A stretch of DNA of 33,375 nt, from the NCBI GenBank assembly GCA_017860575.1, contig JAGDMS010000133.1, positions 1 to 33,375 on the forward strand, read 5' to 3'. A program made the translations under genes and the position numbers. A model generated the notes under the pieces. That model saw nothing but the letters and a program-made list of their open reading frames with translations, was not told where the DNA came from and searched no databases. The DNA is from Deltaproteobacteria bacterium (GTDB taxonomy: Bacteria; Desulfobacterota; Binatia; HRBIN30). Position 1 is the first letter of the stretch; each line of letters opens with the position of its first letter. Shown here piece after piece: positions 1 through 8,700 of this stretch.

Positions 1-1
1 G

Positions 2-760
2 ATCCTGTCGGGCTTGGTCGCGTTTGGCGCGTACAAGCTCGTGGTGGGGGTTGGGTTCGCGGCGCTTCGCCGTGAACGCGTGTCGGACAAGCGCGGCCCG
101 CGGCTGTTGCTCTTGCGGGTCTTCTCTCTCGGCAAACGGAGCGAGCGGCTCTTCGACGCCCTCGCGACGCACTGGCGCTACGTCGGCAGCCTCCAACTCA
201 TTGCCGGACCCGACCTTGCAACCAGCACCGTCGAACCGCACGAGTTCCTCGATTTCGTCAGCGGCAGGCTGGCGCGCCGCTTCATCGATGCGCCGGAGGC
301 TCTCGACCGCCGTCTCGCGGAGATGGACCTCACCCCTGACCACGACGGGCGCTTCCGCGTGACCGACTTCTTCTGCCACGCCGATAGTTGGAAAATGGTC
401 CTCTCCCGCCTGGTGCGCGACAGCGACGCGGTGCTGATGGATCTCCGCGGGTTCTCCGCACACAACGCCGGTTGCGTGTACGAAGTGAGCGAGCTCATCA
501 ACGTTGCGCCGCTACGCAGCGTCGTTTTCGCTATAGATGAGACGACCGACCTCCCCTTTCTCGAACAGCGCCTGCGGGACTCCGCGAGCGTCATGCGGCC
601 GGACTCGCCCAACTTCGCCACGCCATCCGTCCGGGCGGCACTCCTGCGACTGAGCGGGTCTCACGTCGAGGTGTCGGACCTGTTGGGCATCCTGTGCAGC
701 GGGGCGACCAGCGCCGCAGGTAGCGTTGCGCTCACTCAGCAGCCCGTTGAAAAAGGCTGA
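2..760 (+). CDS. Membrane-anchored protein of unknown family (5' end outside window)
   Basis: The reading frame is open to the left edge, so the N-terminus is missing; the first in-window candidate start is a TTG at 14. The first ~20 visible residues are hydrophobic and look like a transmembrane helix, followed by basic residues and then a soluble domain of about 220 residues. Recognisable local patterns are LIAGPDLAT, a hydrophobic AVLMDLRGF strand and NAGCVYEVSELI, which give the feel of an alternating alpha/beta (Rossmann/TIR-like) fold, but I cannot assign a family. The gene is convergent with the TIR-TPR gene at 962. Its position beside TIR, CHAT and caspase genes suggests a role in the same conflict-type island, which is inference. 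The last residues run into a sequence resembling an insertion-sequence end, so the native C-terminus may be altered. Confidence 0.7.
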   Translation: MLSGLVAFGAYKLVVGVGFAALRRERVSDKRGPRLLLLRVFSLGKRSERLFDALATHWRYVGSLQLIAGPDLATSTVEPHEFLDFVSGRLARRFIDAPEALDRRLAEMDLTPDHDGRFRVTDFFCHADSWKMVLSRLVRDSDAVLMDLRGFSAHNAGCVYEVSELINVAPLRSVVFAIDETTDLPFLEQRLRDSASVMRPDSPNFATPSVRAALLRLSGSHVEVSDLLGILCSGATSAAGSVALTQQPVEKG

Positions 761-800
761 GGCCCGCAAGGGTATGCGAGGCACGCTGCTTCACTGCATG
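735..800. repeat. Possible insertion-sequence end remnant
   Basis: The sequence GCAGCCCGTTGAAAAAGGCT at the end of the left-edge gene resembles the terminal inverted repeats of IS5/IS1182-type elements (consensus-like CAGGCTGTTGAAAAA), recalled from memory. No transposase or second end is visible here. The rest of the gap to 961 shows no convincing gene. Confidence 0.2.
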
Positions 801-961
801 CGAAAATCGACGCGCGTGGAGTGGCAGCACTGGAATGCCGAAGCGCAGCGGCCGTTTGCGCTGACCTTCGACGAGACTGAGCAGGCTTGGGGTAAGGGCG
901 GTGAGTCGGGCCATTGCGAGGCAGTGCCGGCGCTTGGAAGTCTTCGTCGCCTGAGCAGCTC

Positions 962-2386
962 TCAATGCGACAGTCGCTTGATACTCGCGGCTGTGGCGTC
1001 GACGAGCGGGCCACCGACTGCGCCCTGGCCAGCCAGCGCGTCCTGCACCGCCCTGTACGCCTTCAGGGCCTCCGTTTGCTGTCCGTTGCCTTCCTCGAAC
1101 GTGGCGAGCATGAACAGGTACAGATTGCGTTTGTCGTCGGGGACAGAGTCCTCGGGAAAAAGCCAGCGGAAGGTCGCGAGGTGATCTCTGGGCGGCAGGG
1201 CGGATAAGAACGCTGCCTTGTCATTGCCGCGGATCACACGATCGTAGTACACATTCCACAGCTGCCACCGCTGGTAGTCATTCTTATCCGCTCCCGCCAT
1301 GGGTTCACTGTTCCGCCGCATGTCATCCGCAACCCGGATCGCTTCCTCCTCCGATTGCGGACTGTGATAATAGAGCAGGGCGGCAAATTGGTAGTGCCGG
1401 ACGAATCCGCGTTCCCTTCCCGAAGCCAGCGCGGCAGAGAACTGGCTGCGGATGTCATTGATCGCGCCACTGGCGCGTGCCAGATGGTGGGCCAGCATCG
1501 TGTGCGCGAAGACGTTGCCGGGATCGACCTCGAAGGCGCGGCGGTAGTATTGCGCCGGATCGAGCCCGCCGGCCCCCTCCCGCGAGCGGAGGAAGTCCGC
1601 CCACCCCAGGTGAGCGAGACAATCGGCAGCGCGCTGCGACGGCGCGGAGGCGGCGCACTGCGAGAGCACGGGTAAGACCTTGTTGACGATGTCCGTGAAC
1701 GTTTCCTTACCTTCGATCACCCAGATGTTGCGCAGCCACTCCATTGCGACCTGTTCCTGTGCGCCCACAACCTCCGCTGTGGATGCGTTCGAGGCAGCGT
1801 TCGCAGCCAGGTCCCACGCCGAGGCGTAGTTGCCGGTCTGCTCTTGCAGCTTCGCAGCGTTTACCAGGCGGATCGCTTCCGCGCGCTGCTGCTCGTGCAA
1901 GTAGGCTCGCGCAAGCCAGACCGCGCCGGCAGCGCCCACCAGCACCACCAGCACCATCGCTGCGCTCTGACGCAGCCGTGGGTACCGCCAGGGCTTGGCG
2001 AGACGCTCAACTTCCGCCGCGACAGAGGCGGCGATGTCCCCGCTTGGTTGCAGCATGCTCACCGCCTTCAGGTACGGCGGAACGGCGTTCATCTCGGTCG
2101 GTGTCACCAGAACCGGCAATACATGCCCCGCAGGGTTCGGCCATTTCGCTTGGGCGAACTCCAACTCCGCGAGCGAGTAACGCCCGTGGGTGACGGATTG
2201 AGGGCTCACCAAGAAGATGAACAGGTCGCAGTCCTGAACACCGTCACGAATCTTGCGGTTGTACGCTTCCCCGCTCGGCAGCGACGCACGGTCGAAGAAG
2301 GTCGAATGCCCCTCGGCGCGGAGCGCGAGGTCGAGGCTCTGCGCGACCTCCGCCTGCTCCGAGGTGTACGACACAAAGATCTTCAT
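962..2386 (-). CDS. TIR domain - transmembrane - TPR protein
   Basis: The 474-residue protein opens with a TIR domain (about residues 1-115): MKIFVSYTS first strand, DLFIFLVSP central strand, and an SLAELEFA segment whose Glu74 occupies the place of the catalytic glutamate of TIR NAD+-cleaving enzymes. A single hydrophobic helix follows (about 142-160) and then a long helical, TPR-like region to the C-terminus, with the NVFAHTMLAHHLARA segment a recognisable TPR-type helix pair. I chose ATG 2386 over the GTG seven codons upstream because GGAGAGGT sits five bases before it. The likely topology is a cytoplasmic TIR with the TPR part across the membrane. It is the last gene of the leftward caspase/CHAT train, 95 bases after the PGDYG gene. 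NADase activity is inferred from the glutamate; TIRs can also be scaffolds. Confidence 0.88.
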   Translation of the reverse strand: MKIFVSYTSEQAEVAQSLDLALRAEGHSTFFDRASLPSGEAYNRKIRDGVQDCDLFIFLVSPQSVTHGRYSLAELEFAQAKWPNPAGHVLPVLVTPTEMNAVPPYLKAVSMLQPSGDIAASVAAEVERLAKPWRYPRLRQSAAMVLVVLVGAAGAVWLARAYLHEQQRAEAIRLVNAAKLQEQTGNYASAWDLAANAASNASTAEVVGAQEQVAMEWLRNIWVIEGKETFTDIVNKVLPVLSQCAASAPSQRAADCLAHLGWADFLRSREGAGGLDPAQYYRRAFEVDPGNVFAHTMLAHHLARASGAINDIRSQFSAALASGRERGFVRHYQFAALLYYHSPQSEEEAIRVADDMRRNSEPMAGADKNDYQRWQLWNVYYDRVIRGNDKAAFLSALPPRDHLATFRWLFPEDSVPDDKRNLYLFMLATFEEGNGQQTEALKAYRAVQDALAGQGAVGGPLVDATAASIKRLSH

Positions 2387-2481
2387 CGGACCTCTCCGCG
2401 CCCTCACGGATTCCGATCAGCCGTAATTACCGGACGCGTTCAGGTGCCATTGCGCCGTCTGGCTTCGAAAGCCTCTCACCC

Positions 2482-2871
2482 TCAGGCGTCCGGTTCATAC
2501 ATAGCCTCGAACTTCTCGGCGCTCATGCAGTACCCGTCCGTCCCGGCTTCCTCGTTGTAAACCAAATAGTCGCCGGGCGCGTAGTGCGACACTCCTTCCT
2601 TTGTCTGGATCGCGCCTTCGACGTCGGCGATCGCAGCCCACACAGGTGTAACCTTGACGTAGAGGCCGGGGCTGACCGGCCGATACGTGCGGGCAAAAAC
2701 ATCCGCGTCCACCGTGTAGATGTCACCCGCATTGTCGACGATCCAGTCGCCAGGTTTGCACCGCTGCACGCCGCCCCACTTGCCGTAAGTGAAGCCGTCC
2801 GTTTCCAGGTCGAGGCGGACCGCTGCTACAAACGACGTGGCTCTCTTGCGGTATCGACGGCGCTGGCCCAT
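2482..2871 (-). CDS. Duplicated PGDYG-domain protein
   Basis: The 129-residue protein contains two copies of the same short module: residues about 38-64 (KPGDWIVDNAGDIYTVDADVF, then ARTY) and about 98-127 (APGDYLVYNE, YCMSAEKFEAMYEP). The PGD(W/Y) turn, an internal Tyr and a final F..xY repeat in both halves match the Pfam PGDYG family as I remember it, a small beta-rich domain of unknown biochemistry. The N-terminus is very basic (QRRRYRKR). No signal peptide or membrane segment is seen. The gene lies between the clostripain remnant and the TIR gene on the same strand, so it is probably cotranscribed. The ribosome-binding site before ATG 2871 is weak. A ligand-sensing or adaptor role is guesswork; the family assignment is fairly solid. 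Confidence 0.75.
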   Translation of the reverse strand: MGQRRRYRKRATSFVAAVRLDLETDGFTYGKWGGVQRCKPGDWIVDNAGDIYTVDADVFARTYRPVSPGLYVKVTPVWAAIADVEGAIQTKEGVSHYAPGDYLVYNEEAGTDGYCMSAEKFEAMYEPDA

Positions 2872-2988
2872 GCGTGCTTTTCAGTATGATCCTTGTTGAA
2901 CGGCGAGGCGAGGCCCATGATTGCCGTTGATGCCGGCGGCCAGATCTTCGTCCCGGTGGCGCGTGTGGTTGTCCCTCGCCGTGTCGAC

Positions 2989-3114
2989 TTACGCAATGAC
3001 GTCGACGTTCGAATTCGAGCCGACCTGTTTGAGTTCACCGAGATCGTCGATGGCAGCGTCCTCTAAATCGTTGTCACCAGCCATCGAGACCATGACGCTC
3101 CATTGCTTTGACAT
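2989..3114 (-). pseudogene. Clostripain-family (C11) peptidase N-terminal remnant
   Basis: A 41-codon frame starts at ATG 3114 behind a purine-rich GGGGGTAAGGG stretch and reads MSKQWSVMVSMAGDNDLEDA, then IDDLGELKQVGSNSNVDVIA, followed by TAA. This is the classic start of C11 clostripain-like peptidases (KWTVMVYMAGDNNLE...DL.EM..VGS...VNVIAQ). The TAA stands where the family has Gln, so one C-to-T change explains it; directly after it the same frame continues VDTARDNHTR, matching the next strand, before homology fades by about 2881. The catalytic His and Cys regions are absent. It is therefore a nonsense-truncated and deleted gene, sitting downstream of the CHAT gene and upstream of the PGDYG gene on the same strand. 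A programmed short peptide is possible but unlikely. Confidence 0.7.
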
Positions 3115-3173
3115 CTTGCCCTTACCCCCGTTCTCCGCTTTCGCTCATTCGATCATTCGGCCCAGTGGCACAG

Positions 3174-6100
3174 TCACCTTGACGTTTCGTGCTCACGATC
3201 GTTCTCCCTTCGGAGCCGTTCGCTGATGTGCTCCAGTCCCCTCACGATCTCAGGCTCGCCGGCTCCCATGACCGTCAGGAAGTCAATCTGATCGAGCACC
3301 GAGGCAAGCTCGCGGCGGCTGGCGAGCGTGCGTGCTTCGGTGTACCTGGCTGCCAGTCCGTCGGCCTTCCTGGCAAGGGTGCCTCGAACGATCGCGTCGA
3401 GCAGGTCGCAGTCGACGCGCATCGCCGAGTCCCAGAATCCTTCCTTGCGCTCGAGGCGAATGTCCAACAGGTTGCGGACTTCGGAAAGGCGGCGGAGGAT
3501 CTGGACGTTCGAGGGTTTCGCCGGTGCTTTCGCCACACGCCAGCGCTCGACCACGACCGCAAACAGCCAGTTGAGATGGGGGTACGGATCGGGCCTGTCC
3601 GCCGCGAGCTGGTACCCTTTCGCGTACGCTTCCCGCATCTGCCGGAGCGCTCGAGCCACGTCCTCGGATTTCTTGCTGATCCAAGCCTTGCGTTTGTATG
3701 CGCTGCCAACGACTGAGAGCCGCTCGACCGTTTCGCCGCTCTTGCGCAACCAGTCGAGATGCCGCAACGAGGCCTCGATTTCTGCCAGCAGCTGCCGCGA
3801 GGTCTTGGCTTCACCGCCCTGACCTGCATGACTCCGACGCTGCCACGCCGCCACGGCGGCGCGGCTCATCAAGTTGGCAAGCTGTTCCACATCCTTCAGC
3901 GTCATGCCGGAGGAATCGCCGGTGAGCCCCTGCTGGTAGTATCGTACCGCTTCGTCGAAACACTGCGCCTCGCCGTACGCCCGCCCGAGGGCCGCACACA
4001 CTCGGCCGTTGTGCGACCACGCTGGCTGATTCTCCTCCAACCACCGCACGATCCCACCGAGCCGGTCGAGCTTTGGACTGCAATCATCGGCCGCCATGAG
4101 TTCGAGTTCGGCCGTGAGGTTGTCGACGGCACTGACAACCTCTCCTGGCGAGACGAAGGAGGGGGTTGGTGGCACAGCGTCGCCAGCCGGCTCGTCATGA
4201 ATCAGCCGGTAGTCCGGGTCCCCGTAACATTGATAGGCTCCCCAGGTGTTCGTCGATCCGTGCCGCTCGAACGTCTCTGTCCGAGCCTGTTTGACGGCTG
4301 CGCCAAACGGTTGACCCGCCAGCATGCAGTTGTAGAAGGTCGTCGCAAATGTCGTTGCCGCACCGTCATCCACCGCCCAGCCCGCGGCGATGACGCCGCG
4401 CGCGCCCATCTCGATGAACTCAGTGGCAAGGTTGGCGGCCAGGAGATTGAAGTCCCTGCGCACGTTGAGCGTCGCGGTGGAGCCCGCCTCGATTCGGCCC
4501 AAGTGGCAACAGTTGATGAACACCAGCTCGGGCACTTGTCGCATCTGGCCTGCCTCGACCGGCGTGAGGAACGCCCCGTCGCCGATGACCATGCCGGTAA
4601 CGGGCTGACGTCGCCTCCGGCTGGCCGCGGCCGTCTCGTCCGCCGGTGATTGCCCACCGGCACTGCCTTCGGGCGGTTCAGGCGGCAGGTAGCGGTACAC
4701 GCCGTGCCCCGCGAGGTGCAGCACGCGGTACGGCCGCTTGTAGAGCGCGTGCATCACGTCGTCGACGGTCGGACGAATCAGCGTTTCGACATAGAAACGA
4801 CCGTCGCCCTCCAGCCTGTGGGCGACCGCTTCGGCCTCGGCCTGCGCACCCTTCAGTTCGACGAAGGGACTCTGCGGATCGCCGATCACCAGGGCCGCAC
4901 GTTCAGTCACCGCCCGGATCGTTTCGCGGAACGCCTCGGTTTGGAGCTGGCGGAGGACTCCGTGCTGGATCACAAATGGCTCGTGTTGCGTGCCGCTTGG
5001 GTCTTCGAGCAACTCCCAGGGGTAGCCGGCCGCCTCCTTGTCGAGCAGGAGAACGATGCTGTCCTCGTCGGGCGCGGCATCCTTCAGTTCGTTGGGGAAT
5101 AGCAGCTCGAACAGGGTGCGAGACACGCTCCGGTTGTCTTGCGTCGTACGGATCGCCTGCTCGACGAACCGGTCCACCAGGGTGCGCTGCGTGGGAAGCA
5201 AGCGCACTTCATTCCGCGCCCGCCGTGTCATCATGGTAAAGCGCAGACCACCGCTGCCGGCAGATGCGTCGTCGTCGCCGAGGATCTGAAGGCGATGCCA
5301 CCACCCTGGGGACTCATCGTAACTGAGACGCCGCTTGGCGCCTTTGACCCTGTCGATTCCGGTCCGGAACACGAAGGAACGGTCGAATTCCGGGTCCCTC
5401 TTTAAGGCCTCGAACGATCGTACCGTTTGGATCGCCCGATCTTCCCACACATCGAGCACCTCAACGTGGCAAAACCGTTCCGGTTGGTGCCTCAAACTCA
5501 GTGTTTCGTTTGCCTGCACGACGCCGCGCAACAAGGCGCACACCGCTTCTGGTACGCTCATGCCGCCGGCCCCTGTGCCGATCAGCAGGATCGATACCCC
5601 CAGTGCCGGTGTGCCCGCTGTGTTCGGGTCCGCACGATCGTGCACAAAGCAATCATGCTCGGTCCCGTCGGCCACATATTCCAGCAAACCGCGGGTGACC
5701 GTGCGCGTGAGGGACGATGCGGTGAGCGCCCCAGGCGTGCCGAGGCCAACGACGATGGCGCCCTTGGGTGTCGCGTGCCGATCGGACTGCAGCCGGGGAT
5801 TCACAAAGACGGCGCAGCTCTCCAGCGGCCCAGGGTAGAGCCCGAGCACATGGCGGCGTGTCAGCTGGCCATCGAGGGCGCGATCGAGCGCGCGCTCGGC
5901 ACTGATGATGGTGTCGCCCGTGTAGTGACCGACCATGACCGGATAGGTGGCAAACGCCAGGTCGCCGTGAACCACGCGCACGTCCATCGGCGCCGCCCGG
6001 CGCTTCGCCTGCCGGCGCTTGCGCGAGCCGGCACCCATGGCAGTGGCAATGAGCGCGGCGCGATCGGGGTAGATTTCATCCACTGCCCGCGGCGCGACGA

Positions 6101-8618
6101 ATGGTGGCGCCGCAGCACGCGCAACCGGCGGGCTCTGCGGCAACTGTGCGGTGCGACCGTTCTGGAGCAAATCGAGCAAAGCCGGGAACGCGTCCTCGTA
6201 TGCGGCCAGGTCACCGTGCTCGACGTCCATGTACCAACAGGGGACGTCAGGCGGAATGCCGCTGTCCCAGGTGACACGCCCATCGCCGCGCACGGTTGCC
6301 AAGAACTTGATCTTCTCCTTCGGGTCCTGCGGATCCAAATACATGTCCGTGAGAGTGACATCGGCACAGCCGGCAACGTAGAGCGTGCGTGCCGCATCGA
6401 CCGGTGTGTTGTCGAGCAGTTGACGAAAGGTGTGCGCAACCTGCAGGTCGTCCTTGCTGGGCTGCACCCACTCACCGCCTGCCGCCCCGGCATACGCGCT
6501 CCACGTGTCGGGCGAGAAGTAATCTTCCCGGCCAGCCTTGGGCAACATGGCGAGCACACCGGGGTAGCGCGCGAGGATTGCCAGTAGGTCGGGGACACTG
6601 TGCTTGAGGTCGACGAACGCCAGCTGGCGTAACAGCGACGCCCGGGCAACAAGCAGCTCCGTAATCGCGTGCGAGCCTCGGTTGGGCGTGCCGAGCATCA
6701 CCAGGCGTGCCTCGGGGTGAGTACAGATATCACGCCATAGTTGACCGTGCCGGGCAATCATCGTTCGCGCAAGCAGACCACCCATGGAGTGGGCCAGGAA
6801 ACGCACGGGCTGATTGTGCTGCTGGGCCTCGTGCAGCTCGCGTTGGACGGTGATGGCGAGACGGTCCGCCTCGTCCTCGAGGCGCAGTCGCCAGTCGTAC
6901 GGGAACGGCACCACGCGGTGGCTGCTCACCAGAAAGTCCACGAGGTCACCATAAGCGCTGGCAAACAGGCTGGTCGGCGTGACTCCGGGTGCTTCGATAG
7001 CGAGTTTGCTGAGCCCTCCGAAGACCAAGTCGGGGATGTCCACCCACACCCGATCCCTTCCCACGGCCAGCTCACTGCCCATGATCCCGGGGAGGATGAA
7101 CAGCACAGGCTGAGGCTCCGCCGAGCGCGCAGCCAATCCGCGGGCGATCTCGACCGTCGGCCGCTGGAGCGGCTTGAACCCCTCCGTATCGTTCGCAGCA
7201 CGTGTGAGGGCGCGGACCAGCTGTGCCGCGCTCGGCTGATTCTTGAAATACGAGAAATGATTGACGCCGGGCCCCTTTTGGAAATCGGCAAGGGCCTGCC
7301 CGGTGCGCTGCGCACCGCCGTACATCGATCGCGTATTCACTACCAGATCGTGGTCCCCCTCATAGAAGCGGTCGGTGAGCCATACGAGCAACTTCGCCCA
7401 CCACGCATCGGGATCGATGTCACCGGCAATCACCGTGAGGTCCCCGCCCAGCTGAGTCGTCGGCCAGTTGACCAGTTTGATGAAGGCCGAACCGGGCATC
7501 ATGGCCTCGATACCCGGCAGCGTCCGTGGGTCGGTGCGCTCCTTCAGGACCGCCGCGAAGAAGTCGCCCACTTCCCGAAACGTATCGAAGAGCGGGGTGC
7601 CGGGAAGCGCCTTGCCCGCCAACGTTCCAACAACCGACAGCCAGCGGTCAAGCCGTTCGGAGGCCAGCGTAGTGCCGAGCGCTGGACAGGCAACGCGCAC
7701 GAAGCGCTCGACGCGCAGCTGCCTGCGGACCAGGGCCTGTTCCAGAGCGTCCAGACTGGCAAGAGCCGCTGCGTCCCCTTGGAACAGTCGCAGCTCATCC
7801 TGCTGGAACAGGCGTGGCGGCACCGCCGCGGTGCCAGCCGTAGCCTGTGGCACACCGTTCGCCCGGCAAAGCAGCTCACCAACCAGACCGCCACGCGAGT
7901 GCGTGACAAGGTGAAGGCGTGCGCCGTCAGGGAGCGACTGGGCCAAGGTTGCCGCGTTCTCGATCGGTCTTTGCGTGAACGATGCGTGCTCGAACGCGAG
8001 TACGCGCTCGCCGTAGGCACGCTGCAAGGCGGCGAGCTCCATCTTGCGCGCTGGTGCCCACAAATCGCCGAAGCTGCCCCAGGTACTGGAGCCAGTGCCG
8101 TGGATGAAGAGGAGATACGGCTTGTCGGCGCCCGCGTCACGCCGTTCAAATCGTTGCAGGGCAAAGGCTTCGGTGTCCATTCCGCAACGAAACAGCCCCA
8201 GACTCGGCCGCGTCTCGTTGGTCCGTTCATCGACCGCCTTGGCGATCGCTGCGGCCGTCTGAGCGGACAGGTCCACACCGAACACCCGCAACGCCTTCAC
8301 CACCCATGTGATCGGGCCACGACTGGCCAGGCCGTTCGGGAGGACCTCGAGGGTCTCCGGGACGTCCAGCACTTCGGCGCCCGCCGCGTCACGGCTGGGG
8401 TGGCCGCCGAAGCGCTCGCGATAGTCATCGGCACGCAGCCAAATTCGGACGCCGTCGTCGAACTCGATCTCGAGCAGATCGTCATCGGCCACGGCGATGG
8501 TTTCGCCGGGGCGTGCGTCACGCGCAGCCTGCGGGCGGAACTCTTCCTTGAGTGTCACGTAATGCGACGCGAGCAGCGCCCCACTGCCCGCCTTTGTAGC
8601 CGCACCTCTGAGTTTCAT
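3174..8618 (-). CDS. Giant PGAP1-like hydrolase / macro-like / CHAT protease / TPR protein
   Basis: The 1,814-residue protein has a multi-domain layout. Residues ~165-455 form an alpha/beta hydrolase with oxyanion strand YLLFIHGTGSS, nucleophile Ser241 in THSRGG and a candidate His454 in GVNHFSYF. Residues ~500-760 are a second PGAP1/LCAT-type hydrolase (LFILPGIMGSE, Ser611 in AHSMGGL). Residues ~878-1040 resemble the macro-fold N-terminal domain of M17 aminopeptidases. Residues ~1165-1475 are a CHAT caspase-like protease with His1305 (HLAGHGVY) and Cys1371 (INCCHLG). The remainder to the end is TPR-like helices. No signal peptide is seen, so it is probably cytoplasmic. It lies 82 bases after the caspase gene on the same strand. 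A protease-triggered lipase or membrane-attacking death effector is plausible but inferred. All three active sites look intact. Confidence 0.88.
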   Translation of the reverse strand: MKLRGAATKAGSGALLASHYVTLKEEFRPQAARDARPGETIAVADDDLLEIEFDDGVRIWLRADDYRERFGGHPSRDAAGAEVLDVPETLEVLPNGLASRGPITWVVKALRVFGVDLSAQTAAAIAKAVDERTNETRPSLGLFRCGMDTEAFALQRFERRDAGADKPYLLFIHGTGSSTWGSFGDLWAPARKMELAALQRAYGERVLAFEHASFTQRPIENAATLAQSLPDGARLHLVTHSRGGLVGELLCRANGVPQATAGTAAVPPRLFQQDELRLFQGDAAALASLDALEQALVRRQLRVERFVRVACPALGTTLASERLDRWLSVVGTLAGKALPGTPLFDTFREVGDFFAAVLKERTDPRTLPGIEAMMPGSAFIKLVNWPTTQLGGDLTVIAGDIDPDAWWAKLLVWLTDRFYEGDHDLVVNTRSMYGGAQRTGQALADFQKGPGVNHFSYFKNQPSAAQLVRALTRAANDTEGFKPLQRPTVEIARGLAARSAEPQPVLFILPGIMGSELAVGRDRVWVDIPDLVFGGLSKLAIEAPGVTPTSLFASAYGDLVDFLVSSHRVVPFPYDWRLRLEDEADRLAITVQRELHEAQQHNQPVRFLAHSMGGLLARTMIARHGQLWRDICTHPEARLVMLGTPNRGSHAITELLVARASLLRQLAFVDLKHSVPDLLAILARYPGVLAMLPKAGREDYFSPDTWSAYAGAAGGEWVQPSKDDLQVAHTFRQLLDNTPVDAARTLYVAGCADVTLTDMYLDPQDPKEKIKFLATVRGDGRVTWDSGIPPDVPCWYMDVEHGDLAAYEDAFPALLDLLQNGRTAQLPQSPPVARAAAPPFVAPRAVDEIYPDRAALIATAMGAGSRKRRQAKRRAAPMDVRVVHGDLAFATYPVMVGHYTGDTIISAERALDRALDGQLTRRHVLGLYPGPLESCAVFVNPRLQSDRHATPKGAIVVGLGTPGALTASSLTRTVTRGLLEYVADGTEHDCFVHDRADPNTAGTPALGVSILLIGTGAGGMSVPEAVCALLRGVVQANETLSLRHQPERFCHVEVLDVWEDRAIQTVRSFEALKRDPEFDRSFVFRTGIDRVKGAKRRLSYDESPGWWHRLQILGDDDASAGSGGLRFTMMTRRARNEVRLLPTQRTLVDRFVEQAIRTTQDNRSVSRTLFELLFPNELKDAAPDEDSIVLLLDKEAAGYPWELLEDPSGTQHEPFVIQHGVLRQLQTEAFRETIRAVTERAALVIGDPQSPFVELKGAQAEAEAVAHRLEGDGRFYVETLIRPTVDDVMHALYKRPYRVLHLAGHGVYRYLPPEPPEGSAGGQSPADETAAASRRRRQPVTGMVIGDGAFLTPVEAGQMRQVPELVFINCCHLGRIEAGSTATLNVRRDFNLLAANLATEFIEMGARGVIAAGWAVDDGAATTFATTFYNCMLAGQPFGAAVKQARTETFERHGSTNTWGAYQCYGDPDYRLIHDEPAGDAVPPTPSFVSPGEVVSAVDNLTAELELMAADDCSPKLDRLGGIVRWLEENQPAWSHNGRVCAALGRAYGEAQCFDEAVRYYQQGLTGDSSGMTLKDVEQLANLMSRAAVAAWQRRSHAGQGGEAKTSRQLLAEIEASLRHLDWLRKSGETVERLSVVGSAYKRKAWISKKSEDVARALRQMREAYAKGYQLAADRPDPYPHLNWLFAVVVERWRVAKAPAKPSNVQILRRLSEVRNLLDIRLERKEGFWDSAMRVDCDLLDAIVRGTLARKADGLAARYTEARTLASRRELASVLDQIDFLTVMGAGEPEIVRGLEHISERLRRENDREHETSR

Positions 8619-8700
8619 TTCAGTCAGCCTTCGTTCAGCAGCCCTCAGTCAAGCCACGCAGCGGAACATCTTGGTCTCGGTCGGTGGTGCGCACGCCGCT

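Noticed and set aside
2917-3066. 49-aa plus-strand frame with a GA-rich upstream sequence
   Set aside because: It lies antisense to the clostripain remnant, which has clear family homology in the other strand.
5861-6652. 263-aa minus-strand frame with Arg/Ser-rich product
   Set aside because: It lies in a different frame inside the CHAT/PGAP1 gene on the same strand and has no family resemblance.
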